DNA of 64,000 nucleotides, taken from the NCBI RefSeq assembly GCF_000002075.1, contig NW_004797276.1, positions 1,861,866 through 1,925,865 of the forward strand. Direction: 5' to 3'. The notes under the pieces are model-generated. The model searched no databases and was not told the DNA's origin. It was given only the letters and a program-made list of their open reading frames with translations. A program made the position numbers and the translations under genes. Of the stretch, positions 1 to 44,108 are shown one piece after another (the stretch's first letter is position 1; every line of letters begins with the position of its first letter). Origin of the DNA: Aplysia californica. Lineage: Eukaryota; Mollusca; Gastropoda; Aplysiida; Aplysiidae.

Positions 1-290
1 TGGAACCCCCCGATTGGAGCATGTCTATCTCGGTTAAAAACAATCAAATATTTCAAAAACTATTAATTTGCGACGGAAATGAAGTTGATATTCGTGTTCA
101 GCGCATCAATAATTTAGATTCTAGATCTAGAAGTCTAGTAGAAAATAGACAACTGGTAGCTGAGTGTGAGACGGGAGGGAAAGTAAAAAAATACCCAAGA
201 TTCTATATCTCTAGATCTAGATTTAGATTCTAGTTGGTCATTGATTTGACTTAGATCTAGATCTAGATCTATGATATAATGTCATAGATC
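1..290. repeat. AGATCT/TCTAGA-rich low-complexity stretch
   Basis: From about 115 to 290 the sequence is built of repeated tagatctagat units, including three AGATCT steps in a row near 252-271. A similar stretch occurs at 44935-45125. Nothing coding was recognised. Confidence 0.6.
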
Positions 291-329
291 TGCAATTCTG
301 TATTATTAGTCTATGTTGTAATTTTTTAC

Positions 330-1130
330 ACAGTGACTTCGTTCACGGTGCCATGATCGTTGTGTCGTAGTAGTGTAGTTTGCAGGCTACCTATGTTCAC
401 GGCATCACGGCGTCCTGAATCATCCACCACTTGCACAGAGGCACGACTGAAACGCTTGGCTAAGGTCACTCACTCAAAGTGAATATATATGGAAACAGCA
501 CCGGAATACTCGCGTGAAAAATAATGCAGCGGTTGTCCAATTTATGCAACAGAGTTTACAGGGGGCAAAGGCGGGCACAGCAAAACAGCCGTGGTCGTCA
601 AGGCCTCGCTAGCTCGGTTCACGGAATACAACTTCGATCCTCTTCCCATGTACAGAATCTTGCGGGAGGACTTCCGTAATGAGCGACCACTTTGAGACAG
701 AGCAGAATTGAGGGGTAGGGTTAGGTCTAGGCCTCTTCTTTATTGTGTTTGATGGGGTGGTCGCTCGTTACGGAAGTCCTTCCGAATCTGCAACGCTTGA
801 CAATTTGAAAATATTTAAGTCGTTTGAAGAGACAAGGGAAAATGGAAGAAGGCCAAGGCGGGAAGAGGGGTGGGAGGGGTGAAAAAAAGAGTAGGGGATG
901 AATTGAGCAAGATCATTCGGCAATTTTTAAGATTCCCGCGTTAAGAATCTAATTCCGATTTGCAATTTTCAGGGTTAGGGTTAGGGGCCAAAACATGCCT
1001 GAGGCTATGAAAAACGCAAATCGAATGTTGACAATCGTCGATCATGATTCTGTACAAACTACTACATTCAAGGGACCGTGAACGTAGCCTGCAGACTACG
1101 TTCATGGGGCCGTGAACATGGTCATCATGG
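330..1130. repeat. Compound inverted-repeat region (possible decayed TIR element)
   Basis: The left end (about 340-416) carries cgttcacgg, gtagtgtagtttgcaggctac and atgttcacgg. The right end (about 1055-1130) carries the reverse complements: actactacattc, ccgtgaacgtagcctgcaga and ccgtgaacatgg. Between them is the hairpin at 654-795 and GGGTTAGGGTTAGGG-type repeats. This arrangement resembles a foldback or MITE-like insertion. No transposase or clear target duplication was seen. Confidence 0.45.
654..795. repeat. Inverted repeat with arms of about 35 bases
   Basis: Arm 654-690 contains acttccgtaatgagcgacca. Arm 757-792 contains tggtcgctcgttacggaagt. They pair with few mismatches around a loop of about 66 bases that includes gggttagg. 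Confidence 0.7.
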
Positions 1131-1261
1131 AATTCTTTTTACTACAAGCTTGAATAATGAGTCATGTGTGAATGGAAGCTGACTGCACTGAAGGCTTTTT
1201 ATTACATGAGAGTAAGAGTTAGGTTGGGTCAGGCTCCCAAAATTGATGTCTGTGAGTAGGA

Positions 1262-1798
1262 AGTGGCTATTCTCACCCCGGGTGAGAATAGAAATACAAT
1301 CGACCTCTCACCCTGGGTGAGACTTGCCACCGTAGGCTATTCTCACCCGGTGTGAAACAAGACCTGTTTTTCCTAATTTCTGAATACTTTCTTTCGATGT
1401 GGATGATCAAATGGATAAAGGCAAAGAAAAGATTACGTTATAGCACAAAAGTAAGCTAATTTTATCTACTACAAAGATGCTATGGCTATTTCACTTTTCG
1501 AATTGAGCCGAACTACGGGGGTCACCATTTTGTTTTGCCCGGAAGTTCTCGCGCTACTCCTCTCTCTCTCTCTCTCTCTTTCTTTCTCTCTCTCTCTCCA
1601 CTGCCCACAGACAAAATTGTACGCTTTTAGTATTAGTATTAGTAGACTAACAGTAGTAATGGAACGTTTGTTCACGGCACAGAATTCTACAATTTTTCTG
1701 TTATCACAGTGTAGAATTCTGTGGTTTAGGGTGAACGCAAAATTGGTTGGCCTAGATCTAGGCTATAACGGTGAACGCGCACCGGGTGAGAATAGCCA
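1262..1798. repeat. Cluster of TATTCTCACCC/GGGTGAGAATA palindromic arms
   Basis: ggctattctcacccc (1265), gggtgagaata (1280), ctcaccctgggtgag (1306-1320), ggctattctcacccg (1334) and the inverted copy accgggtgagaatagcc (1780-1796) occur in 540 bases. The outer pair could be termini of a small element. Inside lie a (CT)n run (1559-1598) and the hairpin at 1669-1736. Confidence 0.5.
1669..1736. repeat. Hairpin with perfect 13-base arms
   Basis: cacagaattctac (1678-1690) is the exact reverse complement of gtagaattctgtg (1711-1723), with a 20-base loop. Outer gttcac/gtgaac extend the stem. Confidence 0.7.
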
Positions 1799-2889
1799 AA
1801 AGACTCGCCTGCACTATTATAGAGGTGGCCCTGTGAGTAATACAACAGTTTTATGACCAATACTCGTTAACAAAGGGACGGATAACAAACCGCCCGCTTG
1901 TGAAGATTCATTCGCTGCTCCCCGGACGCAGAGACAATTGTTTTCAAAGCAAGTGGATGAGTGACTTTATAATGCAATTGGACGGGCAAACATTCTACAT
2001 CTCCTTGCATCGCATGATAGACTACCAGCCTACCTACTACTATACCTTGCTGTCATTGTAGAGGTAGTAGAGTTAAGTTGTTTGATGCCATTCATGGCGG
2101 GTGTTTTTCCCCCCAAGTGCAAGGTCTTTGGACTTTGGGAATTTTTTAAACTTTGCCATTGCAATTTAGTAGAAAGCACACAGTGTGGCCCACACATGGG
2201 GTGAAAGGTACACACAATGTTCTACATCATCAGCCTCTCTCACTCCTTGTGCACAGCTAGTAGCTTAACATTAGGTAGCAATTACATCCATTCCGGCTGT
2301 GTGAAAACATGGTAGACTCACCCCAACCAGGGGTAACTCCGGGAACATGCTTATTTATAGCATTGTTATTTGCGTAAGCCCCATGCATCACGTATCAATA
2401 CACACGGGAGAAATTGAGGCATTCGCTGAAGAAAAAGTTTTTCTGATCAATAATAGTGACAGTTGATTCTTCATCAAAGAAAGTTAGAGGATTGATCGGT
2501 AGCAAAACCGAAACCCGCCGAATGGCACAGTGATTTACCGACTCTCCTTATTAGCGTAGACCACCTAAATATTACCCGAATACTCCCAAATTTGGCAACC
2601 AATGAGAAGAAAGATGAACCTTATCTTAGTGGATAAAATTCAATTTTTTAATTGAGCTAGAAACAAGAAGTTACAAGGTCATTTCTTTGAGGACACTGTT
2701 CTCGAAAAAGTGTGGACGATTAATTGGCGAAATGCTCCTGCATCATCTCAGACAGGCTGAACTTTGTAATATTAGGAGCTTTGTGAAATTCTCCGTAAAA
2801 CAATGGCATTTTGAAAAAATTTCGATGATGTCATTCCTGTGTATCTTGCATAGCCTGAAAGCCAGAAAGGGAAGCACTGCCGCACTCGG
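1799..2889. other. Intergenic stretch, nothing recognised
   Basis: No coding exon, RNA gene or repeat was recognised. Short open frames here have no familiar motif. Confidence 0.4.
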
Positions 2890-2955
2890 GAAACGCTTGC
2901 CGCCATCTCGCTGTGACGTCACGGCTGCATAAAGCATAGCCAATGATTGGACAGT
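2890..2955 (+). promoter_or_regulatory. Possible housekeeping promoter motif cluster
   Basis: Within 60 bases there is a near-consensus YY1 site (gccgccatctcg, about 2899-2910), a perfect palindromic CRE TGACGTCA (2914-2921), and a CCAAT box facing an ATTGG box (2940-2950). This mix is typical of TATA-less housekeeping promoters. It lies 2.5 kb upstream of the first SMC5 exon found, so it may drive SMC5. No transcript evidence is available and no coding exon was identified between it and 5510. Confidence 0.35.
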
Positions 2956-3700
2956 TATTTTAATGGGCCTGAATACCACGGAACACACCGTTCTCCTAGA
3001 CGCGAGCGTAATGAAGGTTCCTTTCCATACCGTCACAAATAATTGGGCAATTTCGGTGTTATACTAATTTAGTGCTGATATGAACTTCAAGATAACTGTA
3101 TGTTATATTAATAAATGTAATTGAGCATTTTGTTAATAATTAGTTATGTGCATAATCAAGTTGAGTTCATATGAATTTATCAAACATTCAAAACTTTTCC
3201 CCACGTTAAAAAATTGTTTTCCCTTTGCAAAGATTTTTGTATACATTTACATATAAACTGTTTTATCAGGACACATGTGTATCAACAAGCCATATGTTCA
3301 TTTGTTTTTTAATTGAAATGAGCATAATTAGTTATTACATAGTTTCAATTATAAGTTTGACATATTTCTTTAAAGAAACTGAGCTTGATGATATTTTTAT
3401 CAACCTGATATTTAGTTTCCCACTTTTTGAGCTGTTACAAGTTACAGGTTGCAATTTGGTTAACTAATAGGCATATTCAAATGAGTGCATAATCAAACAC
3501 TTTAAACTTTTTTTTGTAACATTTCTTCAATTCGTCTCTTTGCAAACATAGATTTGTATACATCCACAACATGTAACAGTAACAGAAAAGACATATAATA
3601 TATTCTATTATTAAGCCATGTATTGAATTTTATGCATATTTGATGATTTACTTCCATACAATTAACAGGGTATTGAGATCATAACTTTAATTTTTTCTTT
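2956..3700. other. AT-rich non-coding stretch
   Basis: AT-rich sequence with near repeats such as gtgcataatcaa (3147 and 3485). I looked here for the missing SMC5 N-terminal exon (a GSIxR...NF block with a phase-2 donor) and did not find it. Confidence 0.4.
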
Positions 3701-4725
3701 TGTGAGGCATCGTGTTGAAATCAGGCGCTCGTCAAAATAATGAAATCGAAGAAATTGGCATTTTTCTGACCGTTTTGGCAATTTTTATCAAATTTTTGTT
3801 TTTTGACTCAACACCTACTCTTTCCGGACGTATCGCCGATATATCCACCGTGATAGGGTACCTCAGTTTTGTTTCGTTTTAGCACGATCCATCATTTGTA
3901 ATTACTTTTTATTGCTATTGAAAAACTCGGAAAGGATTTAGGAAACAAAAATATCTAGTTTCACTTTGTCAAAGCGTAGGTTTGGGGAAAAACGAGTGAA
4001 TTAGTTCTTGCGGTCTTGCATCAACAAAACGATGTAACTGAACTCAGTATAAATATCATAACTCAAAACAAAAATTAGAATATTGCTTTCAAATAAAAAG
4101 CTGCGCATTCAGAAATTTACGGATTATGCTCTTGGCCTCTATGATAAGATAGCTATTCTGATTTGCTTTCATATATTTGGGGAATGTAATTTTTTTCCTT
4201 CAAAATAAATTTTTCTCATCACCATTGCCATTTCAGACCCTTCTAATGCATCCTTATGATCAAAATTAATCCTTGTTTCATATTGGGATGTTTTCCTCAT
4301 TCAATTTCCTTCAATGTGGTATATCATATGTTACGTTTTGAGGGATGGTTATGCTTCTATGAAGTTATTTTTTACCCCACCTGCATAGACAAATCGAGCC
4401 ACAGGTTAATTATGCCTAAACCCCAAAAAAGCTGCGTCCGGAAAGAGTTAAGTAAGGTCCATTTACAAACACATTTCTGTGTGGATTTCACTTAAAAATG
4501 TTGATTTAAGGCACAAAAATGTAAATTTGCAGTTTCTAAGGACTCTCAAGCTTTGGTCCCCACCTCCTTCAATCACAGATATCTCGACTTCTATTCATGA
4601 TAGATGAGTATTTTTGTCACCAAAAGCAAGACAATTGATTTAATTGAACAAGCTGTAAATTGATACCAATAACTCCACATGTCTAAAAATTGACAAGCGC
4701 CTGATTCCACCAGGTTGTGACCCAT
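3701..4725 (-). mobile_element. MITE family A, copy 1, containing a second element
   Basis: The left terminus reads gttgaaatcaggcgctcgtc. The right terminus is its complement, gacaagcgcctgattccacc. The flanks of the interior match the other family A copies (12198, 33756, 39402) in reverse orientation. The copy is about 1,025 bases instead of about 450 because of an insertion at 3817-4448. No transposase was seen, so it is non-autonomous. Confidence 0.75.
3817..4448. mobile_element. TIR element nested in MITE A copy 1
   Basis: Ends are actctttccggacg (3817-3830) and cgtccggaaagagtt (4435-4449), a 14-base perfect inverted pair. The 630-base interior is absent from all other MITE A copies. The interior frames have no recognised transposase. 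Target duplication is unclear. Confidence 0.65.
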
Positions 4726-5509
4726 TTTCTATTTTGCTGCCTTCAAAAAACATAAACTCACAAATTTTCAACGCATTCCACTCTTAAATGTGAAAGCTAT
4801 CTAGTATAATGTTGGTTTTCAATACATTTATCACCATTATTCTGGTTCAGTTTGCCCTTCTTTATTCTTTTTTAGGAATTTTCTCCAAAATACCCACAAT
4901 TTCAAACACGTACACAGCCATAACTTTTTTATTTTTTATTTATGGACCAATTTTCAAAAAGTAAAAAATGTTTTATTTCTGGAATATTTATCTTTGTACC
5001 TGTATCGGTTAGAAGTACTCCATATTTTAAAAAGCTGTGGTATTGCAAGGTTTATCTTGTAGATTCTTAGTTGAGGCTGTAGGACTGTACAAATAAGTAG
5101 AATAAATGACAACAGTTGAGAAACTGTCACTGATTAGACATTTATCAAATTAATAGGCTACGGCTAAATAGGGATTTTATATGTATAATGAATTTTATTA
5201 TGTATCCTCTGAAAAGAAAGAAGATTTGATTAGGTATGTCAAATTCCTTGAAATTGAAGAACATTTTAGGCTAAAGAACATTAATTTTGTTGTAGTTACT
5301 TTTTTTCCTATTGGTTACCACACGTGCACTGGGGTCATTCTGAGGCTAGAAAAGGGTGGGTTTTTTAGTCTAAGATTTGCGAAGTCGTTGTTCAGTTTCA
5401 AATCTTAATATACTTTTTTATTTTTTAAAAAGCAGACTGCTATTTTGCTCTCATTTGCTTTTGTTTATTAAGTCCATGCCTTTCTTTTGTTTTATTTGTG
5501 GAATTTCAG
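4726..5509. other. AT-rich stretch before the first SMC5 exon found
   Basis: No recognised exon or repeat. It is probably SMC5 intron sequence, because the exon at 5510 begins inside a codon. Confidence 0.4.
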
Positions 5510-37763
<32,254 letters not shown>

Positions 37764-40185
37764 GCTCTGTTTGTGTATGTTGGGTTTTTTCCTTGTTCCT
37801 GTTGAGCTACCTCTTCGACTTTCATGATTTCAGCAGCTACGTATGCACTGTATTCTCGGGGGGGGGGGGGGGGGGGGGGGGAGAGAATTTGTTGCAATAT
37901 TTCAGTTTTCGGGTTGATTAAAAAAAGAAATTAATTGAATCATAACATTTGCGAGTGTGGGATGTCACTACTCTCCTGTCCATTGGCTGCAATATATGTG
38001 ACTTTTTCTGTACCAGATTTCTAGAAGTATCAGAAGGAAACAAACTGTCCACAAGTTGATTTATTAGTGGACTGATGCCTAAGCCCTCTACAATCAAAGC
38101 TCTCTCTCCGGCATGTTTTGCCTATTGCTGTTCTGATATGGATTTATTTGGACAAAAACATGATGTTCAATTGGTACATATTTTTATTTTCAATGATGTA
38201 AAGATTTTATGTAAGTGTAAATTGATACAATTTTTGCATGCATGTTCCTGCAAAATTTCCACCTTTCAAACTTAACCGTAGGCCCTAGGCTGTTGTTATA
38301 ATTGTTTTGGATGAGTGTGTAAACTTCATTTTTATTTTCCCAAACGTTATATGAAACACACATTCTACTTCATTCTGTTCAGTATTCCATGCCGTCATAT
38401 GTGTGAATCCTTTATCTTGCCTAGGAAAATTGATAGGGACTAATGACCGGGGGGGAGGGGGGGGGGGGGCATTTTTCTAGGATCTAGTTGGTGCACTTCC
38501 ATAACATCTATGGCTTGTTATGTTACTTCCTGCAAATGGTTAAGACCTTTTCTAGCCGCATGTTTGAACAGAGTTTAGTGTACCCCGCTGTGACTATCCA
38601 TTCAGGTGTTGGAAAATTTTCATTAACAACCCCATTTTTTTCTGAATTACCTGTGTACTAGTTTTAATAATAATAGTGTTATAAATGAAAAAGTGTAATA
38701 GCTAGGAACATGAAATGATAAATGCATTTTACCAGCAGGGAGATACCGGGTAGTCAAAGTTATAATTTTTTTTTCTTCTTTTCTTCCCCCCCCCCCCCCC
38801 CCACATTTGGCAAAGAAAATGAGAGTTAACAGTTTGATTTCAAATGGAAGTCATGTCCAAATTATTTTTTTTCACAAAAAGAAAGAAAAAGCTTTCAGGA
38901 TCTTGAAAAAACGTTTATTCTGAATATTGACTCCAACTTACCTTAAGTGGAAATTAAGCTTTTGAATGCTCAAAATCTTGCCAGAGTTGGTCTCATTGCA
39001 GAAGCCACAAGTCATCGTAGTCCTCTTCCATGTCGTTAAAGTAATATTCTGGTCATTATATTACGAGAAATTGATGGATGAACTCTAATATTGTTAGTAT
39101 TGAAGACTGAGTCATAAATGGAACAGCTTGAAAATAGAACGGAACAATTTACGGAAGCGAAACCTGAACCCTTTTTCTCACCCTCCCTGTTAGTTTGAAA
39201 TTTTTTGTTTGTTTTCTGGTTTTTTAAAATTCATTTTTACATTAAAAATGGAATGAGTGTTTGAGCTGATGGATATAAATGCTTTTTTTTTTTTATCCAA
39301 AAAAAAGAAAACGGAGGTGTAATCTTTTGTTTTAGCCTTAGTGTGTTCTGAAACCTGACATTAGTTAATTATAATTTTTAATTCTTTTATAAAACAATAT
39401 ATGTGTCACGACACAGTGGAATCGGTTGCTCGTCAAGTTTGGGGCATATTGAGTTGTTGGTATCATCTTAAAGCCTGTCCATTTGCCTTCCTTTGTATTT
39501 GTATGGAAAAAATATCCATTTATCTCGAATACAAGTCAAGATATTGGCGATTGAAAGAGGTAGGGGTCACCTGGTTTCACTAGTTTCTGAGGTAAAATAG
39601 GCAAGAAAATGGCCACCAAAGTTGAGTTATTTCCTTAATTGGAGAGTCCGTGGAAACTGAAAACTTACATTGTTTATGCCTCTAATCAATGTTTTTCAGT
39701 AAAATACACACAGAAATGCGTTCTGTAATGAGCATGAAAGGTGTTGAGAGAAAAAACAATAAATTCGATAAAAATTCCCGAACCTACAGAAAAATAACAT
39801 TTTCTTGACTTTCATTTTCATTATTTTGACGAGCGCCTGATTTCAACACAGTGCTTCACATATATTTTGTTTGTATTTTTATGGGGGAAAAAGAAGGAGG
39901 ATAGTTTTTTTTTCAGTTGGTTGTTTTTTGCTGATATAATGTCGGGGGCAATGTAATAACAGGCTAGCATTAAATGAGGCAAAGTATGCACACTAGCGCA
40001 GTCCCTCATCGAGATTTGATTTTTATCCAGTCAATCACCCTGACTGTTTTTTTAAGTTAAGATCCTGAAATTGCTGTGATTGCATACGTGTGCAGATGAT
40101 GTATGTACGTTCATGTAACTGCCATTTTCCATGTTTGTATGTGCAAAATGTCTATCTGGAAAATAAAATGTTTCATGTATAATAT
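37764..40185 (+). other. Likely SMC5 3' untranslated region with polyadenylation signal
   Basis: No coding pattern follows the stop. The first AATAAA outside a transposon is at 40162-40167, followed by a T/GT-rich stretch. If it is used, the 3' UTR is about 2.4 kb and includes G- and C-homopolymers (37858-37881, 38786-38802) and a whole MITE (39402-39860). An AATAAA inside the MITE near 39769 is an alternative. Confidence 0.45.
39402..39860 (+). mobile_element. MITE family A, copy 6 (complete)
   Basis: TGTGTCACG...TTCACA between TA dinucleotides. Inner ends are aatcggttgctcgtcaag and gacgagcgcctgatttcaac. It is 459 bases long and lies in the presumed SMC5 3' UTR. Confidence 0.85.
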
Positions 40186-42149
40186 ATTATAACTTACGTT
40201 TTTCAGGTTTCCATTTTTTCACACTTAGTGAGTGATCTTTAAAAGAAATGTTTTTGGTGATTTTGTTGTTCTGCAGGCCATGAGCTGACATGTGTAGAAG
40301 GGTATTGCTTTACTGCACTTTCCATAGTTTCATTCACCATCCCAGTTGGAGTTGTTTTTTTCTTCTTGTTTTTACAGGTCAATGGGAACTTGTTATTATA
40401 TATATATTATAAATATTTTCCGGTGGTGGTCTGTAAGTTTGACCTAGTATAACCCTAATGAGGGCCTTAAGGCCAGTATATCACACACTGAAAGCAGGTC
40501 CAATAGAGCAAAACCACTGAAGTTTGATGGTTAAAGGGGCACAAAGATCAATAGGCATCATGTGGCCAACCTCAAAAGCGAAGAATTCATTTACTTAAAC
40601 TGCGGACGTTCGATCTCGGGGAATATGTGGTTTTGGTGAAAGTAAGGCTAAACAATAAATATGATCATTTTAGATAAAGGCGTTTGCAGACGTCAGTCCA
40701 TAATGTCAGTATTGCCAATTTCCCCGATCAAATTCGTTTGTTTTTATCCTTGATGCTACTTCTTTCAAATGATAATGCTGTGAACTGAATGGATTAATGA
40801 GGCAAGCATATGACTATGAAAATGAATGTGTCTGCCTTGGTATTTTCTTTTGGCCATGGGCGCACGATTAGCTCAGTTGGTATCATGCTGGAGTATGGAG
40901 CAGTTGGTCCTAAATCGAATCCCCAATGGGACATTTAAAGTAAAGATTTAAACGGGTTGTTTTGGGGAGATTTTGAGGTTCTCTACCCATTTAGCTTATA
41001 AGTCCTGTCGGAGATGAACGTTATATTCGGAAGTCCTTCTTGTTAATAACTAAACAGTGTTGGAAGGTGCATTAGACCAATTCAATTACCAATGACCCCT
41101 TGACCAGTCATCTTAAAAAAAAAGCAATAGGCCTATAGACAACAGGGTTTTGTTCATGTCCACAACGAAACTACAAAATTGAATGCTTACACTTGAGAAA
41201 GGGGGAGAGGCATGAGGTTAAGAGAATGAATCATTGTGTCAGAGACGAACACGAAAAAAGTGAAACATGCACCCACGCCATTTTCAGCGAAAGCAAGACA
41301 AGCATCCTCTTCTTGGTTTAATTAAATAGATATATATAGATCTATTTGCGAAACGTCTACAGCAAACTCATAATTTTTTTCCCATTGTACAAACATTTCA
41401 TCATGTTTTCATAGTATAGCCGCGCCGCCACAAGTCTCCCGCTTGTAGGCCTATCTTGATCGAGATGCTGAAGTATTTCTAAACCTTGCCATGAAAAATA
41501 AAATTCTTATCAACTTAATCAGATGCCCTAAAAAAGTAGGACTTTGGTCTAATTTTGATAGCTTACTTACGTGTCTGGAAAATGGACGCCAGAGCCTCTT
41601 GTACAGTAGCACTAGTCCACAGTTCTAGTCTTTGTGTGAACTTGAGCCTGCTAAATGACACTCGATTAAGACTAACTAGGCCTACTTGTAACAGAAAAAG
41701 CATCTGCACCTTTTGTTTTCATAAAGTGGGCCTATAGAACTTTTTTTTCCGGTAGGCTACCTCATCCACAATTTATAGGATGGGGGGAGGGGGCAGTTGG
41801 AGCACACTATTTTTTTTAATGGACATTTCAAGGATACTTAAAATGCTGTTTCACGTGCATGCATTTTGCAGTGTTTCTACATTTCCGTCAGCAAAGTTTT
41901 TATGGGCCTACCCAACATTTCTGGACTGGTATCTAGGATGAACCAAGGTGGTTGGACGGTGCTCTTGTAGCTCCTAAATTCTACTTTTTTTTCTTTCACT
42001 CTGTTGTTTCCGTCTGCCTATCTTGCTTTTTCCTTGCACTAATTGTCCGCTATATTGTGTCGATTTGCTTCCCGTTGTACTTCAAACTCAAGACGTATTG
42101 AGCTTGTCTGTGATCACTCTCGATTACCACAATGCCTTTCGTTCAAACA
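40186..42149. other. Intergenic, partly repeat
   Basis: Between the presumed SMC5 polyadenylation site and the transporter exon relic I recognise only the SINE-like head at 40858 and several TAGGCCTA octamers (from 41,129 on). Confidence 0.4.
40858..41120 (+). mobile_element. tRNA-derived SINE-like element
   Basis: ggcgcacgattagctcagtt (box A-like) followed by taaatcgaatccccaatgg (box B-like) makes a tRNA-like head, then a non-tRNA body. Acceptor arms do not pair, so this is not a functional tRNA gene. The 3' limit is a guess. Confidence 0.45.
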
Positions 42150-42262
42150 GGTTTAATGACCATGTTATGATGGTGTTGGTCAGAGGTGGGGCAGGTAAAG
42201 GTAATTCTGCCTTCATTATCCCATACTGCTCACTTTTCTGACTCATGATCTCAATACGGTTG
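42150..42262 (+). pseudogene. Decayed copy of transporter exon 3
   Basis: taatgaccatgttatgatgg, tcccatactgctcacttttc and gactcatgatct(c)aatacggtt align with the MFSD4-like exon at 50318-50456. The product would read NDHVMMVLVRGGAGK, then PYCSLF and a stop where the real exon has Trp. The acceptor-like acag is kept. It looks like a relic of a tandem duplicate of the transporter gene. No other exon of that copy was found. Confidence 0.75.
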
Positions 42263-44065
42263 AAATACTGTTAAATTTGCTCTAACGGCCACCTGTATAA
42301 GACGATCACCTATGCAAACGGCCCCTCCCCCCACCTTGCATTTTTGTTTTCATTTTATTGCACTGTGGAAGACGGCCACCTGTCTAATCTATCACTTTTC
42401 TCATCGACAATGGTTATTCGCTTGTCATTTCAAAAATAGTGTCAGTCGAAGATTACTACTGACGTCTATCTATCACTCAGTTATTTATCTGTTATGTAAG
42501 ACCACAGAGTTTTGATTGAGGAAGAAGATAGGGAATCAGAGGCCAGTACTGCCGTGGAGAGGATGAGGCTTTTGGGAATACAAAATGGAAGCGGAAAATC
42601 TGGCATCCTTGCAGGAAAGAACAGAAGAACGTTCAACCAGATCTGGCACAATCAGTGGAAAGACCCTCGGCGACGTTTTGGAGAGAGCAACGGAGCATCA
42701 ATGGACATGTCCGGAGTGCAGGGATGTTGCTGCCTGAAACAATGAACGGAGTTTTACACTGTGTAAACTCTGGTCAGACTGCGAAATTAAGTGCAAGGAC
42801 ATACGCTCTTGAACAAGTGAAAAAAAATAATGTTTTGGGATGCCTCATTCTTTCCAGGGTGTTATGGGAAATCAAATTCGTCTACAGAAGTGAAAAAGCG
42901 TAGAATCTAGAGTGCAGAGATCTAAAATCTTATGCCAGAAGTTTGCGCTCTTGTGCTTGCTTTACTTGAATTTTGAGAACGCACCTACCACTGCACGTGC
43001 GATTTTCAAAAGAGGTTGCAAGGTCTCTGTACTTCCGTGTGGTCAAGTATTGAAATATCACCCTTTTTAAGGAAGGAAAAAAGAAAAACCAGCAGAATCT
43101 GACTGGGTTGTTGTCTCTGTCTGTTTTGTTTTTCCTTGAACAAAATGGTTGGCATCGTGCAAATGTATCATTCTTATTTCTTACACATTTAAATGTAAGG
43201 AGTCATCGAAAAGGGTCAGTCTTTGTCAAGAATGTAATACTAGCGCTGAAAGAGACCAGAAACAACGAGTTTGGCAGAAGCTGTGTTAAGAGGAAAGTTT
43301 TAAAAATCTAAGTGTAAGTAAGGTAACTCATCCGTCTTCACAAATAACAGAGGATTGGTTTTCTCCTTGGCGTTACTTTTGGTACTTCGGCCTTCTCCAG
43401 ACTTTATTTCCGTTTTGTTTCTCCGAAGTTGTGTGATACACTGTTGTTTGCAGTGACAAATTTTATGGACCTTTTGAAAATGCGTGTGTGTGTGTGTCAC
43501 TCTGTGTGGGTGTGCGTGTGTGTGGGGGGGGGGGGGGGGTGAGTAAGCACTCTGTGGGTGTGCGCCCGCGTGTGTGCAGTCGCATGCACCGTTTGGTGAC
43601 TGGTTTACTTCGCTCATTTTTCAAGTAGGTCAAAATGATGGAATCGTAAACATAATCATAATGTTATCAGCTGGACGACAAGAGAGAAGTCGTCATACAT
43701 GTATACAGTTTCCAAGACTGAGATTCTGTTTGCTTCATTGGCGACTTGCCACCACCAAAACCTTTTCACGATCTGTTTGGCAGGCATGACAGAAAATTTT
43801 CCCAAACAAAAATTAAATACAGGTAGGCCTATATTATTATTTTGATGACTTAGGCTACGTAGGCCTACCCGTATGAGACAATAATCTGCCTTGAGGACAA
43901 CTTTTGCGATATTTAGTAGGCCTATTTAGTCTACATAAGTTGACTTACTATTCCGTAATGAGACTGATCACTTTCAAACAAAGAACATTAATTATTAGCC
44001 TATAAAGGAAAAAGGAGCGCCGCCGATCTTCAACTTCAAGGTTAAAAAACCCATAGTGAGTTTTT

Positions 44066-44108
44066 CCAGAGAGGGTTTACAGTAATAGTATTACTGTAAA
44101 CTCTCTGG
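44066..44108. repeat. Near-perfect palindrome
   Basis: ccagagagggtttacagtaa pairs with ttactgtaaactctctgg around a tag/tat centre, with one bulged g. A third related unit, attattgtaaaactctctg, follows at 44131. Confidence 0.8.

Noticed and set aside
838-900. Short ATG frame (MEEGQGGKRG...) as the SMC5 N-terminus
   Set aside because: It stops after about 19 codons, lacks the GSIxR...NF block and has no suitable phase-2 donor.
690-995. Telomere or interstitial telomeric array
   Set aside because: Only two or three TTAGGG-like units occur at each place, too few for a telomeric array.
40858-40935. Possible tRNA gene
   Set aside because: Box A- and B-like segments are present, but the acceptor and T arms do not pair and non-tRNA sequence follows, so a SINE head is the better reading.
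42512-42903. Two overlapping open frames including a GSGKS-like string
   Set aside because: The apparent P-loop IQNGSGKSGI lacks any flanking ATPase motif and the frame is short. No gene call is made.
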